Assembly: GCF_035594125.1 (NCBI RefSeq)
Contig: NC_087178.1
Span: 13,379,751-13,443,750 of the forward strand
Reading direction: 5' to 3'
From: Scylla paramamosain
Taxonomy: Eukaryota; Arthropoda; Malacostraca; Decapoda; Portunidae
DNA: 64,000 bases
A program made the position numbers and the translations under genes. The notes below the pieces were generated by a model, which saw nothing but the letters and a program-made list of their open reading frames with translations, ran no database searches and was not told where the DNA came from. Positions 1 to 13,987 of this stretch are shown here, piece by piece. The stretch's first letter is position 1. Each line of letters begins with the position of its first letter.

Positions 1-195
1 CTCCTGCATTTTAAGACCTAGGATGTTCATAAAATAAAGCAAGCATTAGATAATTTTGAAATATGCCATAATTTGCAGTTTCATAAATTAGTGTTTGATA
101 GCTTTAAAGGGGTTGTGATACCAGAAATTTGGTAAGCAGAAGTTCGTTACATCAACAGGTTACTGTATTTAAAAATATGTAACAAAAAAAGATTG

Positions 196-332
196 GGGTG
201 TTTTTTGGGGGTTGGAATGGATTAATGGCATTTCAGCTCATTTCAAAGAGGAAAATTGATTTGACACATGAGCAAATTGACTTACAAGCTCTGTCATGGA
301 ATGAATTAAACTCATAAGTCAGAGTACCACTG
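196..332 (+). mobile_element. 3' end of a Tigger/mariner-type MITE
   Basis: The segment ends in a terminal inverted repeat whose reverse complement begins CAGTGGTACTCTGACTTATG, followed directly by TA at 333-334, the target dinucleotide of the Tc1/mariner/pogo group. The interior has the form seen in two other elements here (56.6 and 61.9 kb): a G-rich run, then a 'GGAATGGATTAATGGCATTT' stretch. The 5' terminus is not visible and may lie outside the window. Non-autonomous; no transposase frame. Confidence 0.5.
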
Positions 333-757
333 TATTTGCATCCTCATTTTCTTTCAAATTTGGCTGTATTTTAAATTATTTAATTTATATAACTTACTCT
401 AAGCATCTGTGTCACTAATCCCAAGAACCACTTCGTAGTTATTTTTTTCTAGCCAAATAATTTTTACTCACCTGCATTCATACATTCCACTTACTCATGT
501 CTCAGGTTATTGGAGATTGAATGGGCATGGTATCAAGTTGTATGTGTGGTTGTGATGTTTTAAGATGGATAAAAGAAACATGTGGGATGATGTGGGGATT
601 GATAGCCTTAATATTTAAATTACAGGTACTTACAAGGTCTGCTTGCACATTACAGTGGGTGAGATTAATTATAAGATTTTATTGACTGAAAAGTACATGC
701 TATGTTATGTTATTTTATGTGAATGTAGTGGCCAGCTGGATAATGTTTTATTTTATA
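333..757. other. Non-coding stretch, nothing recognised
   Basis: AT-rich sequence with stops in all frames. I see no gene, repeat or structured element. Confidence 0.5.
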
Positions 758-1177
758 CACCTCACATCAAAGAAACTGGTTCATGAACTAGTTTTGTGAA
801 TTAATTTTAGCTTAGTTCATGAACAATGCTTTGAGATATGAATGCACATTACCCATAATCCATGAAACCTCGTGCTCAGTTGTATGTTAGTGCACTTGGT
901 ATAAACATTGTTCATGAGTAGTGTTCAAAACATTTTCTTCTCATTTCCCTTTTTTGTGTTATTCTAACACCCATTATGCTACCTAAGAAGGAGAAAAGTG
1001 TTAATGTCTTTTGGCCCAAAGAGCCTGGTTTATTCCTCCAGTTATTGTAAATTACATTATATCATCAGTAATGAACACATATGGGGGAGGGTGGCTTGCT
1101 AAACCAAAAAAATTCACTATATCCAGAGAGAGGAGTTGTAGATATGTCAACCAGTGACCTTCACAACTACCGATAAT

Positions 1178-1231
<54 letters not shown>

Positions 1232-1371
1232 AACTTATCTGAGAAAGAAAGAAAGAAAAAACACGTGTAAAAATACCATATTTCTGAGGGTAAAACATTA
1301 ATTGTATTTATATAAGTTTCAATGGAACCAAGACTGGGAACTGATAAAGTTCATGAACCAAGGTTCTACTG
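758..1371 (+). mobile_element. Degraded Tigger-like DNA transposon remnant
   Basis: The right end reads (reverse complement) CAGTAGAACCTTGGTTCATG and is followed by TA at 1372-1373. The left end shares TGGTTCATGAACT and is preceded by TA. At 976 a short frame starts Met-Leu-Pro-Lys-Lys-Glu-Lys, like the basic N-terminus of pogo/Tigger transposases, but it stops after about 25 codons. A (TC)n tract sits inside. The left terminus is uncertain. Confidence 0.5.
1178..1228. repeat. (TC)n microsatellite
   Basis: About 25 uninterrupted CT units inside the Tigger-like remnant, followed by a short (GAAA)n run at 1243-1258. Confidence 0.95.
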
Positions 1372-1373
1372 TA

Positions 1374-2267
1374 TTAATTTAATGGTGTAATGAGGCTCTC
1401 TTTTCATAGGTATGTTGCAAGATTTTACAATGATGTTTGTTATGTTATGTTGCTTCAAGTAGTTTCTCACTCCTGCAGTGGATGGTTGCACAGCAAGTAT
1501 AAGTTAGAATCAGCAGTAATAGTTTTTCTTTTAGGATGGACACTGTATTATAAGATTGTTTGTATATATTATCCTCGTGAATCACAAATTATTAGTGAGT
1601 CACATTAATTTTTGTATCATCACAACTTCCTCTTATTATATTACAAAACTGTCAATAATATAAAGGAGCACAATAGGAAGACAATACATACAAGTGATTC
1701 GATTACAGTGAAACACTAAATTGTAGCAGTATGCTTGACAATATTTTAGAATGTTATGTTCAGTTTCTTGTTTATTTGTCTCCAATGTAGTCTGTGTTCC
1801 ATGTATCTTCACTGCCTGCACTAATCTTTATAATATGATCTAGTCACATCTACCAAAATAAGGGTCCAACTGCTTTTCCTCATGATATTGTCATAAATTT
1901 ATGAGATGTTCATCCACAAATAAAATCAAAAGGCATAAATAGCAACTAACAGTCAGCAACTAGAGTGCCAAAAAAATCAACAATTCATAAAATAAAACAG
2001 AAAAAAAGGCTTTGAAAATATTTTTATGAACAGACTTCATTTATAACATGTGGTTGTTTGGTTTGTAAGTCTTATTAGCAAAGTGATCCTTGTAAGTGTC
2101 CTATTACCTGTGGCTACATTAATAGTTCTGTTGTCACTGCAGCATCAATATAGGAGGGAAGTAGAAGAAACATATACTGCATATTTTACAAAATATCACA
2201 AGTTAAAATTATATGTAAGGTGTTTCCTTTTCCCTGCCTATCTACATCTATTTACCTGACAGGTCTG

Positions 2268-2270
<3 letters not shown>
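1374..2270. other. Non-coding stretch, nothing recognised
   Basis: Only short open frames without recognisable domains. No splice-consistent exon or known repeat seen. Confidence 0.5.

Positions 2271-2360
<90 letters not shown>
2271..2360. repeat. (AT)n microsatellite
   Basis: About 45 pure TA units, directly abutting the left edge of the 2362-2709 repeat copy. Confidence 0.97.
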
Positions 2361-2983
<623 letters not shown>

Positions 2984-3323
2984 CACAACAAAAAAACATA
3001 ATTTGTTCCAATGGCAAATGTGCATTATGGCAACTGAAGAACCTATGGAAAAAAAAATTAATTAGTTCCAGGGAGCCAGAAAATAATATAAAAAAATTAC
3101 ACAAAAAAAAAAAAAAAAAAAAAGACCATATTTTCACTACTACATTTGAGATAACACAACAAATATATAAGGTACCCTTCTGAGTTTCGTGCCTAGTCCT
3201 TAATCCTTACCACCCCAAGTTTCACGCATTATCATCCTGAGTTTTACACTACTTTGTATTGATCACATTTACCTACTGTCAGCATCACATACATACATAC
3301 AGTAAACCCCCATAAGTCAGAAC

Positions 3324-3326
<3 letters not shown>
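2984..3326. repeat. Dispersed MITE-like repeat, copy 2
   Basis: Second copy of the 2362-2709 repeat, offset about 615 bp and in the same orientation. It carries a pure A run at 3104-3123 that copy 1 lacks. Confidence 0.65.

Positions 3327-3388
<62 letters not shown>
3327..3388. repeat. (TC)n microsatellite
   Basis: About 30 CT units at the right edge of repeat copy 2. Confidence 0.95.
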
Positions 3389-4954
<1,566 letters not shown>

Positions 4955-4958
4955 AACA

Positions 4959-5000
<42 letters not shown>
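4955..5000. repeat. (CA)n microsatellite
   Basis: About 22 CA units. Not preceded by the N1 terminal motif, so not obviously element-derived. Confidence 0.9.
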
Positions 5001-5002
<2 letters not shown>

Positions 5003-5581
5003 TCTACATCAGAGACTTCCTGTGCTTGCTCATACCCACATACAAAATTCTGAATGTTAGAGATACAACATACACAACCAAAATATTGCATGAGGCTCGG
5101 TTATGCAGTCAACACTTGATTATAATACGGGATAGAACATGGGTGGATAATTTCTTGATATAATCATTCAAAAATTAATTCATTAAATGTTGGGCAACTA
5201 TAGGTATTGATAAAAGGTTTAAAAAATAGCAATCAAATAGCTGGGTAAAAACAACTGTAAACTATTACATACATACATTTCTAGGTTAATCTACTTGACT
5301 GGTTCAGCAGTGTTCAAAATACTGAAGAGAACTAATAGAGGGAATGGACAGTGTGGCAACACATTACAATAATCATCACCTGAAGCACCATATGATGTCC
5401 TTAAGTGACTTACAAGAAAAGTGTTGATAAAGTGATGCACAGACATGACTGTTCTTCTCTCCTTCATTCTTCTTCATCAAATGCTGGAAAGGAAAAGATA
5501 CTTAAGATAATGTATCTAAATTTTCAAACTCACAAGAAAATAAAGAACAAGAACAGTAAGCTAGTGTGTGTATATGTGTGT
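5001..5581. other. Non-coding stretch ending in a GT-rich run
   Basis: No feature until the GT-rich 'GTGTGTGTATATGTGTG' at 5563-5580. Read on the minus strand, that run is the degenerate (AC)n tail just beyond the 3' end of the next element. Confidence 0.5.
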
Positions 5582-6355
5582 AACTAGTTTACCTAGTTGT
5601 ATTTACTTAGTTGTATCGTACAGGGCACGAGTCAAAGCTCATTTTGTCCTGTCTCTATAACCATTTTTACCCAGTTTCTCTTTAAACACGTGTACACTGC
5701 TAAAACCACCTCTTCCTTCAAAACATTCCAGATTTCAATAGTTTGATACAGGAAGCTGTATTTTTTTTTATGTTGCTTGAACATCCACTCTTCTTTATTT
5801 TCTTCCCATGCTCCTTCATCCATCTCTCTCCCTCCTCCATCTGTGGTACCAAGTCATTTGTCTATTCTTTTTCTATTTTTTACTAATTTGTACATTGTTA
5901 TCAGGTCTCCTCTTTCTCTTCTCTCTTATAGTGTTGGTAATCCCATCTCTTCAAGTCTTTCTTCATAACTTAAGTCTTTCCATTCTGGTACCACCTTTGT
6001 CGCTATCCTGTATTCTTTCCAGTTTCCATATATCTTTTTTTTTTCTATGTAGAGCCCAAACTACTGCTGCATATTCCAATTTAGGTTGTATCATACTTGT
6101 TATAATTTAATAATTTCTTCATCTAAATAGTTAAACAGCACCCTAATTTTTGTTAACAAACTGTATGTAGAGCCAAATATTCTGTTTATGTGCTTTTCAG
6201 GTGATAGTGTGTCCTGGATCATTACTCCCAAATGTTTTCTTCATTACTTTTTTTATTATTTCTCCTCCCATTTTGTAATTCCATGAAGGTCTCCTTTTAC
6301 TTTTCCCTATTTCCAACATGTGTCATTTTCTGGCATTAAATTTTAGTTTCCATCT

Positions 6356-6866
6356 TTAGCTCCATGCGGGTATCTTGTCAATAACCTTTAGTAACTCCTT
6401 GCTGTGATTTTCATTCTTTATTATTTTCATTAATTTTGCATCATCAACAAAAAGGTTTGTATAACTATTTAGATCCTCTGCCATATTATTTACATATATT
6501 TGAAACATAATAGGTGCCAACACAGATCCTTGTGGTACCCGACTTATCACTTTGTGCCAACTTGAATTAGTGTCTCTGATTATTGTTCTCATTTCTCTCC
6601 CTTGTAAATAATCATCCATCCATCCCTCTCAATGTTGCTCCTTCTAGTACTCCTTCATTCTCTAACTTCCACATAAGACTTCTGTGGAGCACTTTATCAA
6701 ATGCTTTTCTGAGATCCAGGTATACCACATCATCACATCCATCCCTCTCTTGCATTCCATCTATTACTCTCATATAAAAGCTCAGTAGATTTGTGACATA
6801 GGATCTCCCTTTCCTGAATCCAAATGGCTTTTTTGTAGTAATCTTTTCATCTTCTAAATATTGCAC
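6356..6866 (-). pseudogene. N1-a reverse transcriptase core, frameshifted
   Basis: Two overlapping frames together cover the RT palm and fingers: QFGFR-type box (here KPFGFRKGRS), YLDLRKAFDKV with one catalytic Asp, VPQGSVLAP, and FVDDAKL with the Asp pair. A frameshift near 6615 separates them. In related elements this domain primes reverse transcription at the nicked target. Confidence 0.8.
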
Positions 6867-7914
6867 AATCTATCTTTAATTACTATTTCACAAAGCTTGC
6901 TTACAAAACTTGTTAATGACACTAGTACTGTAATTGAATGGTTCTATTTTATTTTCCTCTTTGTACATTGGGATTATGTTAGCCCTTTTCCATTTCCTTG
7001 GTACTTTTCCCTCTTTCAACAAGCTGCTGATTATATCCCATATGGGTTCCTCCATTTGTTCTCTGCATTCATTTAATATTCATCTATTTACTTGATCAGG
7101 TCCCATAGCTTTTCTAACATCCAGCCCTTCCAGCAGCTTCTTGATTTCATGTCTCTACTTGTATCTCCAGTATGCCCTCATTCTGTGATACCACTTTTGA
7201 TGCCACAAAATTGGTTTCCTTTGTAAACACAGATCGAAAACTCTCATTCATTAGTTCACTCATCTCCTCAGTAGTTTCATAAATTCTTCCTTCTCTTTTT
7301 AACTTGTTTATGTCATCCCTATGATTAATTTTTCCATTTACTTATCTGTAGAAGAGTTTGGCTCTTCCTTGCGCTTTCTTACTATGTCACTTTCAAAATT
7401 TCTTTCTTCTTCTCTTCTTATTATGCCATATTCATTTCCTGCCTTTCTGTATTCTTCCCTAGTATTTCTGTTCAATTTTCTCATCATTTTCCTCCATGCC
7501 ATATCCTTTTTCTTTTCTTTTTCTACATACTTGGCATTATACCATTCCTGCTTCCCAATTTTCACTTCATAACTTGGTACAAACTATTGCACCTCCTCTA
7601 TACTTGCTCAAAAATATCTCATTTTCTTGCACTGCTTTACCTTTAAATAGCTCTCTCCAGTTAATTTTTCCATAAAATTTATCAAGCTCTGCAAAGTTTG
7701 CCTTAGCACAGTTCTGTCTCTCATTTCTAAATTGTTCATTCCTGTGCAACACTGTTTCCTCCTGTAGTACTATTTCTATTGTCACATGATCTCTTCTTCC
7801 CATTGGACTCAATGTATACTTAGCCTACTTTCTGGGGTTTTCATAAACACGAAGTCCAACTGTGATGGTTCTTCTTCTCTGCATCTTGTAGGTTCGTTGT
7901 CTCAGTGGTAAACG

Positions 7915-7990
7915 ACCACTCCATCATACACCATCATGGTATACATCATACCATGATGGTATCATCATCATACACCATCATGGTATGCAT
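7915..7990. repeat. Palindromic 13-mer cluster ACCATCATGGTAT
   Basis: Near-palindromic units occur at 7930-7942, 7948-7962 and 7974-7986, inside the endonuclease region of N1-a, where better copies encode the GDFN-to-QWV segment. They look like a local expansion of 'ACCATCAT', not family sequence. Confidence 0.8.
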
Positions 7991-8537
7991 AGGTTCTTTG
8001 CTCCATGACCTGACATTTTCTTTTACTTCCATCCCCTCCCAGTTAATTCCTTTAGTGTTGAAGTCGCCTACTAAGAGCACTTTGTTACTTTTCCTTATCA
8101 TTTCCTTTATACTATCTCTTGTTACTAGTTGCATAATTTTATATCTATTGGTCTCCTATGTATTACTTTTTGGTGGCATATACATCACAATAACTTCCTT
8201 TTTTTCCTTTCCTTTGATTTTAATCACAACACTCAAAGTTTCTGCCATTCAATCACCACATTCCACTTCCTCAACAACAATATTCTCTTTTACTAATAAC
8301 ATCACTCCTCCTCCTCCCTTTCCTTTTCTGTCTCCTCCAGGTGCTATATCCTTCCTTTGCAAATCTCAACTTCATTTCCTCTTTTAATTCAGTTTCTGTT
8401 AAACATACTATGTCAGATTTATTATTCTTTAGGTAGTCTTTAAGTTCCATTAGGCTCGACATCAAACCATCTATATTTGTATACATAATTTTTAAGCTTC
8501 TGCTTGGTGATCTTCCATGGCATCTTTGCAGAGTTGG

Positions 8538-8558
8538 AATAAAAAAAAAAAAAATGCT

Positions 8559-8607
<49 letters not shown>

Positions 8608-8611
8608 AGCC
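8538..8611. repeat. Interrupted poly(A) tract
   Basis: A run of A at 8538-8553, a short interruption, then A to about 8606, followed by CAGCCTG and a T run. It separates N1-a from the next fragment. Confidence 0.9.
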
Positions 8612-8795
8612 TGTTTTTTTTTTTACTTATCAGAATTTAGTTCTATACTATATTGATAATTAAGGTCTATATATGAACATATACATAAAAAATGTAAAAG
8701 TAATCAAGTCTAACACATTTAATTCTTGTAAAGCACAAGTTAACACAGGCTTTGTACAACCGGACTAACCTATATCAGCAGGACCTAAACAAGTG
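8612..8795 (+). repeat. Segment X, copy 1
   Basis: About 185 bp matching 27488-27672 with moderate divergence. Shared landmarks are 'CATATACAT', 'AAAAATGTAAAAGTA', 'TAACACAGGCTTT' (TAATACAGGCTTT in copy 2) and 'GACCTAAACAAGT'. In both places it begins with a T run and passes directly into an N2 fragment. Function unknown. Confidence 0.7.
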
Positions 8796-9105
8796 TGTTC
8801 TTCATTAAAAGTATCAAAATATTTCAAGATCTAACTCCCCTTGTAATTTCTGGCACCTAGCCAAAAACAACTCCAATAAATTTGCTTCTTCATCTTTCCT
8901 TTCTTTGTTTCAACCTAAAGGCACCACTGCCATCTCATCTATTTCTAATTATCTCTTCACTCAAATCATTGCTAAAAACTCTACCTTAGATGATTCAGGG
9001 CTTGTTCCTCCCTCTCCTCCACCCTCTGACTACTTCATGCTATCTGTTGAAATCCTTTGTTTTCCAAACCCTCACTGGCCTTAACCCTCAGAAAGCTTAT
9101 AAACA
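8796..9105 (+). mobile_element. N2 retrotransposon fragment (EN-RT linker)
   Basis: Sense-strand reading gives the N2 linker: 'FKI.NSP', 'NFWHLA', 'LFQP', then the 'PPSPPPSDYFML' region just before the RT. It ends at the counterpart of 'HWP' where the next N1 copy begins. Only about 300 bp remain of a family of about 3.2 kb. Confidence 0.75.
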
Positions 9106-11318
9106 GCTTACAGTGATCATATTTTACTTGAATTTGGTATAGGAGAGAAAATGGAAGAAGGAAGGAAAGAGGACTATAGAAAAGGCAGGCAGAACTGTAG
9201 TAAAACATATTTCAATGAATAAAGAAATACTTTGAGGAGACTGACCAGAGTAAATTTGATGAAGCAAAGGGAGTAGAAAAAAAGTGGAAAAATTTGCTTT
9301 AAATACATAATGAAGGAATAGAGAGATATGTGCCAAAGACATCTGCAAAAAGATCTAGAGTAAATGATTGGTTTAATAGAAGATATGAAGAGGCAAGAAT
9401 GGAAAGAGAAAGAGCATGGAATAGATGGAAGAGAAATAAAAGAAGTGACCAGTGGAAGAAATACGTGGAAGAAAGGAATAAATATGTACTAATGTACAGG
9501 GAGGAGAAAAGAAATTACGAAAAAAAAAACATCATAAGGAAATGCAAAGACCAACCAAAACTATTTTACCAATATGTGAATGGGAAGTTAAGGAACAAAG
9601 TTGGAATAAATAAACTACAAGTTGATGGAGTGATATATGAAGAGGCAGGAAGGATGGCTGAAGTGATGAATAACTGTTTCCAGAAGAATTTTATAAGAGA
9701 GAGTGGCTTTCAGGAGCAGGATGTAGAAGAGAATGTAGAGATGATTGATGTAAGAATGAGTGAAATAAATGTTACATTGCAGGAGATGAAGAAAATAATG
9801 GAGGACCAAGATGTAAGAAAAACAACAGGCCAAGATTTGAATTTCAAAGGAGTGTAGTCAGCAGTTGGCCAAAAAGATCCACAGAATCATAATACATTCA
9901 TTAAAAGAGGGAAAGGTCCCAATGGACTAGAAAAGAGCAGATATAGTGCTGATTTTCAAGACCCTTCAAACTACAGACCAATGTCATTAACACATGCAGT
10001 GGCTAAGATATGTGAGAGTTATAAAAGACAAATGGATCAAGTATTTGGAAGAAAACAATGTGTTGACAAACAGACAATTTGGTTTTGGAAGAGGAAGATC
10101 ATATACTACAAATCTGTTGAATTTTTTTTTCACAAGTTATAAACATTGTGCAGGAGAGAGGTGGTTGGGCAGACTGTATTTATTTGGACCTCAAAAAAAC
10201 ATTTGACAAAGTACAGCATAAGAGGTTGTTATGGAAACTGAAGCTGTTTGGAGGATTGCGAGGAGGGCTGCTAAAGTGGATGGAGAACTTCTTGGAAGGT
10301 AGAAAGATGAGAACAGTAATTAAGGATCAAAGGGCAGCATGGAAGAAAGTTTTAAGTGGGGTTCCACAGGGTTCTGTGTTGGCACCAGTAATATTTGTGT
10401 ACATTAATGATATGCCAGAAGAAATAACCAGGTACATTAGCTTGTTTGCAGATGATACAAAATTATTGAGAAAAATAGAAAAAGAGGAAGATTGCACTGC
10501 ACTTCAATGGGACCTAAACAAGATCTGGGAGTGGAACCAAAAGTAGCAGATGGAATTCAATGCAAAGAAATGCAGTGCAATAGAATTTGGCAAGAGTGGC
10601 AAGAGACAGATGGGAGATTATTTATTGGGGAATGAGAAAATCAGCAAAAGAACAGAAGAAAGAGACTTTAGTGTAATTATTACTAAAAAGCCGTCACCAG
10701 AGAAACATATAAACTAGATTAGAGGTAAAACATATAACTTACTGAGAAACAGAAGGACAGCATTTACACATCTGGAAGCGGTAATGATAAAAAAAAAAAT
10801 TTATTATGACCATGATACACCCAAGATTGGAGTATGCAGCTGTGGTATGGTCACCTAGCACCAAGAAATCTATAAGAAAATTGGAAGGGATACAAAGAGC
10901 AGCAACAAAGTTACCTCCAACTTTGAAGGATCTACCATATGAAGAGAGTCTGTCTAAATTGGGTCTTAAAACATTGGAACAGAGAAGAGAGAGAGAGAGA
11001 GATGATTTGATCACACTTTACAGAGTGATGACTGGAATGGACAATTTGTATAAGAAGGACTTGGTGAGGTGAGATACAAGAGGCTCGAGGAGACACGGCA
11101 GAAAACTTAAAAAAGATGCTTGCAGAAGAGATGTTAAGAAAAATAGCTTCCCACATAGAACCATGGAGGTCTGGAATGATTTGGACAAAGAAATCATTAA
11201 TGCAAATATGATAAATGAGTTTTAAGACAAAGTTAGATAAAAACAGATATGGAGATGCACAAGCATATCTCTTTTCCTGTATATCACAACTAGGTAAATA
11301 CGACTAGATAAATACATG
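9106..11318 (+). mobile_element. N1 non-LTR retrotransposon, copy b, 5'-truncated
   Basis: It begins within the EN-RT linker. Order: linker (9330-9857, 'WNRWKRNKRSDQWKKY'), RT fingers (from about 9994, FGFGRGRSYTTN), RT palm (10148-10546, PQGSVLAPV and FADDTKL intact), then the C-terminal domain (10806-11220, 'RLEYAAVVWSP', 'RAATKL'). It ends with the family 3' terminus AACTAGGTAAATACGACTAG at about 11289. Frameshifts at about 9860, 10130 and 10546 break the frame. A short (GA) expansion sits in the RRERGDLI motif near 10983. Confidence 0.88.
10148..10546 (+). pseudogene. N1-b reverse transcriptase palm
   Basis: The open frame contains DLKKTFDKV (catalytic Asp), GVPQGSVLAPV and FADDTKLL, so all three catalytic Asp residues are kept. 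The frame ends at a stop just after 'WEWNQK', where better N1 copies continue. The upstream fingers lie in another frame (9994-10206). Confidence 0.8.
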
Positions 11319-11329
11319 TGCACTGCCCA

Positions 11330-13073
11330 GATGATTGGACGCATCCACAGCAGCTCCAAGGATTTTCCTAGGTTTTGGTTGCACAATGGGAGGGGGGGGG
11401 CAAGCTTGAGTCCTGTCCATAGTAGGGAATTGTGTGATGTGTGAGCACAGGGAAAGTAAAGTGTAAATCAGAAAGTGGCCAAAAGAGTGAAATGGGAGAG
11501 TAGTGAAAGGTAAACATTGTTAGTGATATCAACAGAGAAGATGGCAACTGGCACGGCAAATATTTTCAAAGGTTTCAAGGATGAGGACCTCAGTGTAGCT
11601 CATACAAATAAACAAATGTGGAAAACTGAAGAAGGAAATGTGAAAATATGAAAAGAAATACGTAAATTAGCTGTGATAATAAAGACATAGAAGGAAGAGA
11701 GAGAGAAGTGGGTGGTGACAATGTAAAAAAAGATATCCAATGATATAATAGAGATGAAGAAGAGGGAGATGGAAAGAGAAAAAGAAAACAAAGAACTTGG
11801 AGAACAGGTGACAAAAATGGTGGGCTTAAAGAAGAAGTACTGTGAAGAAATCAAGAAACTCAAGGTTTACAAGACAGAGATTAAGGTTGGGAAAGTAAGA
11901 GTTGGTGAAAGAGGAAGTCAGAAGTTGGAATGAAGAAAGAGAACAACAACAAAAGGTGGATATGGAGGAGATAATAAGGCAACAGCAACAGGAACACAAT
12001 AAGGACATGGAAAAGCAAGTGATTAAAATAATAAACGAAAAAAGTAATCTTGTGAGAGACATGATACAGAGAAAGAAGTGTATGGTGGTATTTGGGGTCA
12101 AGAAGAACCTACCCATGAAAATAGTTAGAAAGAAGAGGTGAAAAGGGTTAAGGAAATTATTGCAGAAGTGGCAGGAGAAGGAGAGGAGGTAGTTGAACAA
12201 ATTGAAGAGGTTTACAGGATTGGACAGTATGACGAAAATGGAACAAGACCAATGAAAATAAGATTCATGTCACAAACAGCAGTGGAACATGTCTTACAAA
12301 GGACATGATAATTGGCAAAAGTAGAAGAAATGAGGGGAATATGGATAAAAGAGACGTGGACGGAAGTAAATTGAAAGAGTTTAGAGTAACTCTGAGGCCC
12401 AGTCAAAAAAAATGGGGAGAGAATACAGGAACAAGCGAGGAGATTCATTTGGAAAGTAGTGGACATGAAAGTGAGGAAATGGTGGCACAAAGAAGCCACA
12501 GATCACCAAGCAGAAGCTTTAAAATTATGAATACAAATATAGATGGTATGGTGTTGGGCCTAATGGAACTTAAAGACTACCTAAAGAACAATAAATCTGA
12601 CATAGTATGTTAAACAGAAACTGAACTAAAAGAGGAAATAAAGTTGAGATTTGCAAAGGAAGGATATAGCACCTGGAGGAGACAGAGAAGGAAAGGGAGA
12701 AGGAGTGATGAATGATGGTAATGGAATGGCAGAAACTTTGAGTGTTGTGATTAAGATCAAAAGAAGTGAAAAAAAAAAAAAAGGAAAGTTATTGTGATCT
12801 ACATACCACCAAAAACCAGTGCATGGAGACCAATAGATATAAAATTATGCAACCACAAAGAAGAAATAACACGAAATGACAAGGAAAAGTAACAAAGTGC
12901 TCTTAGTAAGCAACTTCAACACTAAAGGAATTAACTGGGAGGAGATGGAAGTGAAAGAAAATGTCGGGTCATGGAGCAAAAAAATTATGCATACCATGAT
13001 GATGAATACAATAAGACACGGGGTGAATGAATATACAAGATGCAGAGAAGATGAACCATCACAATTGGACTTA
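11330..13073 (+). mobile_element. N1 non-LTR retrotransposon, copy c, part 1 (5' end, ORF1, EN)
   Basis: First of three pieces of one element split by later insertions. The 5' UTR leads to an ORF1 start at about 11540 (Met-Ala-Thr-Gly). ORF1 pieces follow, rich in Lys/Glu/Gln (11590-12140), then the conserved 'VYRIGQYDENG' patch at about 12200. ORF2 starts near 12527 (NIDG, 'DYLKNNKSDIVC'), and the GDFN counterpart appears as VSNFNTKGINW at 12897. The piece ends exactly at the TTA target site 13071-13073, inside the LDLVF motif of the endonuclease. Multiple stops. Confidence 0.85.
11540..12310 (+). pseudogene. N1-c ORF1 (gag-like, coiled-coil), broken
   Basis: Several frames carry the ORF1 pattern: a charged Lys/Glu/Gln-rich stretch likely to form a coiled coil, then a conserved patch reading '.YRIGQYDENGTRPMKIRF' that ends 'AVEHVLQR'. 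The same patch recurs at 36180-36280. In related non-LTR elements ORF1 makes the RNA-binding particle protein. Stops and frameshifts at about 11650, 11930 and 12140. Confidence 0.65.
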
Positions 13074-13319
13074 AGCCTGATTTTTTAAACGTTGGTGTTG
13101 GTAAATCCCAACACCAAGCCTCACATCGTATCTCCTCTTACAAACTTTGCAAATGCATTTTTTAAACCCAGGGAGAGAGACACAACATAGTGTTAGGAGA
13201 ACCCAACACCAACAGCACTCTTCACACTGGCTGGCAGCTCTTGAGTGTCTCATGTGCCTGCCAAAGCACAAAGTTCAATGCTTTACAATTTTCCTGCCTA
13301 AACAATCTACAATGAACAC

Positions 13320-13436
<117 letters not shown>

Positions 13437-13778
13437 TCTATTTGTAGTTAGGGCTATACATTCTCTAGTTTCTAGTGGCTGGAGTGTACAGACAGGTGAG
13501 AGCTTCTCCTCAGAGAAGCATGTGAACAGTTTGCCTATCTTTGTGAACAACTCTGGAAAGCCTCAGCTCCTCAGCCTGATGCACAAGCTCAAGGAGTTCT
13601 AAACATGTTGCAAATGTATGCAATGAAATAACTGTTTTCAAAAGTTTTCAAAACTATACTAGAAAAGTTTCTTGGCTACCAACTACTATAGTTAGTTTGA
13701 AATCAGGTTATGGAGTCTTATGCTTGTGATTACAAGATTGATTGACAAGAGTATCTAAATCAATCTGGAAAAATTGGT

Positions 13779-13987
13779 GGTGATATTCTAGAGTCCTTTC
13801 TAACCATTATTATTGGTTGTTTTAGTTTCATTCTTTTGAAGACACATTTGAATAGACTTAAGACGTAACAGAGTGGAGAGAATTGCCACCTCCCCTGTAA
13901 CCTCCAAAAACTATTCAAATATGTCTGCGAAAGAATGGAACTAAAACAATCAATAATAATGGAGGAAAAAGTCTCTAGAATATTACC
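13779..13987. repeat. Foldback hairpin, 77-bp arms
   Basis: The arm 13779-13855 is the reverse complement of 13911-13987 with roughly a dozen mismatches by eye; the spacer is 55 bp. Matching stretches include ATATTCTAGAG, CCATTATTATTG, TTGTTTTAGTT and TTTGAATAG. It lies inside the TTA-flanked element. It may be a separate foldback MITE or part of the host element. Confidence 0.85.

Larger units (their letters stand above)
5582..8540 (-). mobile_element. N1 non-LTR retrotransposon, copy a (CR1/Jockey-like), 5'-truncated
   Basis: The minus strand carries ORF2 pieces in family order. Endonuclease N-terminus (NIDG and ETEL motifs) lies at 8486-8271. GDFN is at 8134-7946 and a decayed 'GRRDHV' (family SDH) at 7812-7750. 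The EN-RT linker is at 7565-7338. RT pieces are at 6866-6612 (FGFRKGRS, YLDLRKAFD) and 6619-6356 (PQGSVLAP and FVDDAKL, the catalytic DD box). The C-terminal region runs to 5632. The 3' end is the family terminus, seen on + as CTAGTTTACCTAGTTGTATT at 5582. The 5' end stops just before ORF2, with no ORF1. Several frameshifts make it inactive. Confidence 0.85.

Noticed and set aside
8538..8611. Poly(A) as the tail of a processed host pseudogene
   Set aside because: The flanks are N1-a (opposite strand) and segment X; no host exon sequence precedes the A run.
11902..12141. Gln/Glu-rich frame as a possible host coiled-coil gene
   Set aside because: Position and the following RIGQYDENG patch show it is the decayed ORF1 of N1-c.
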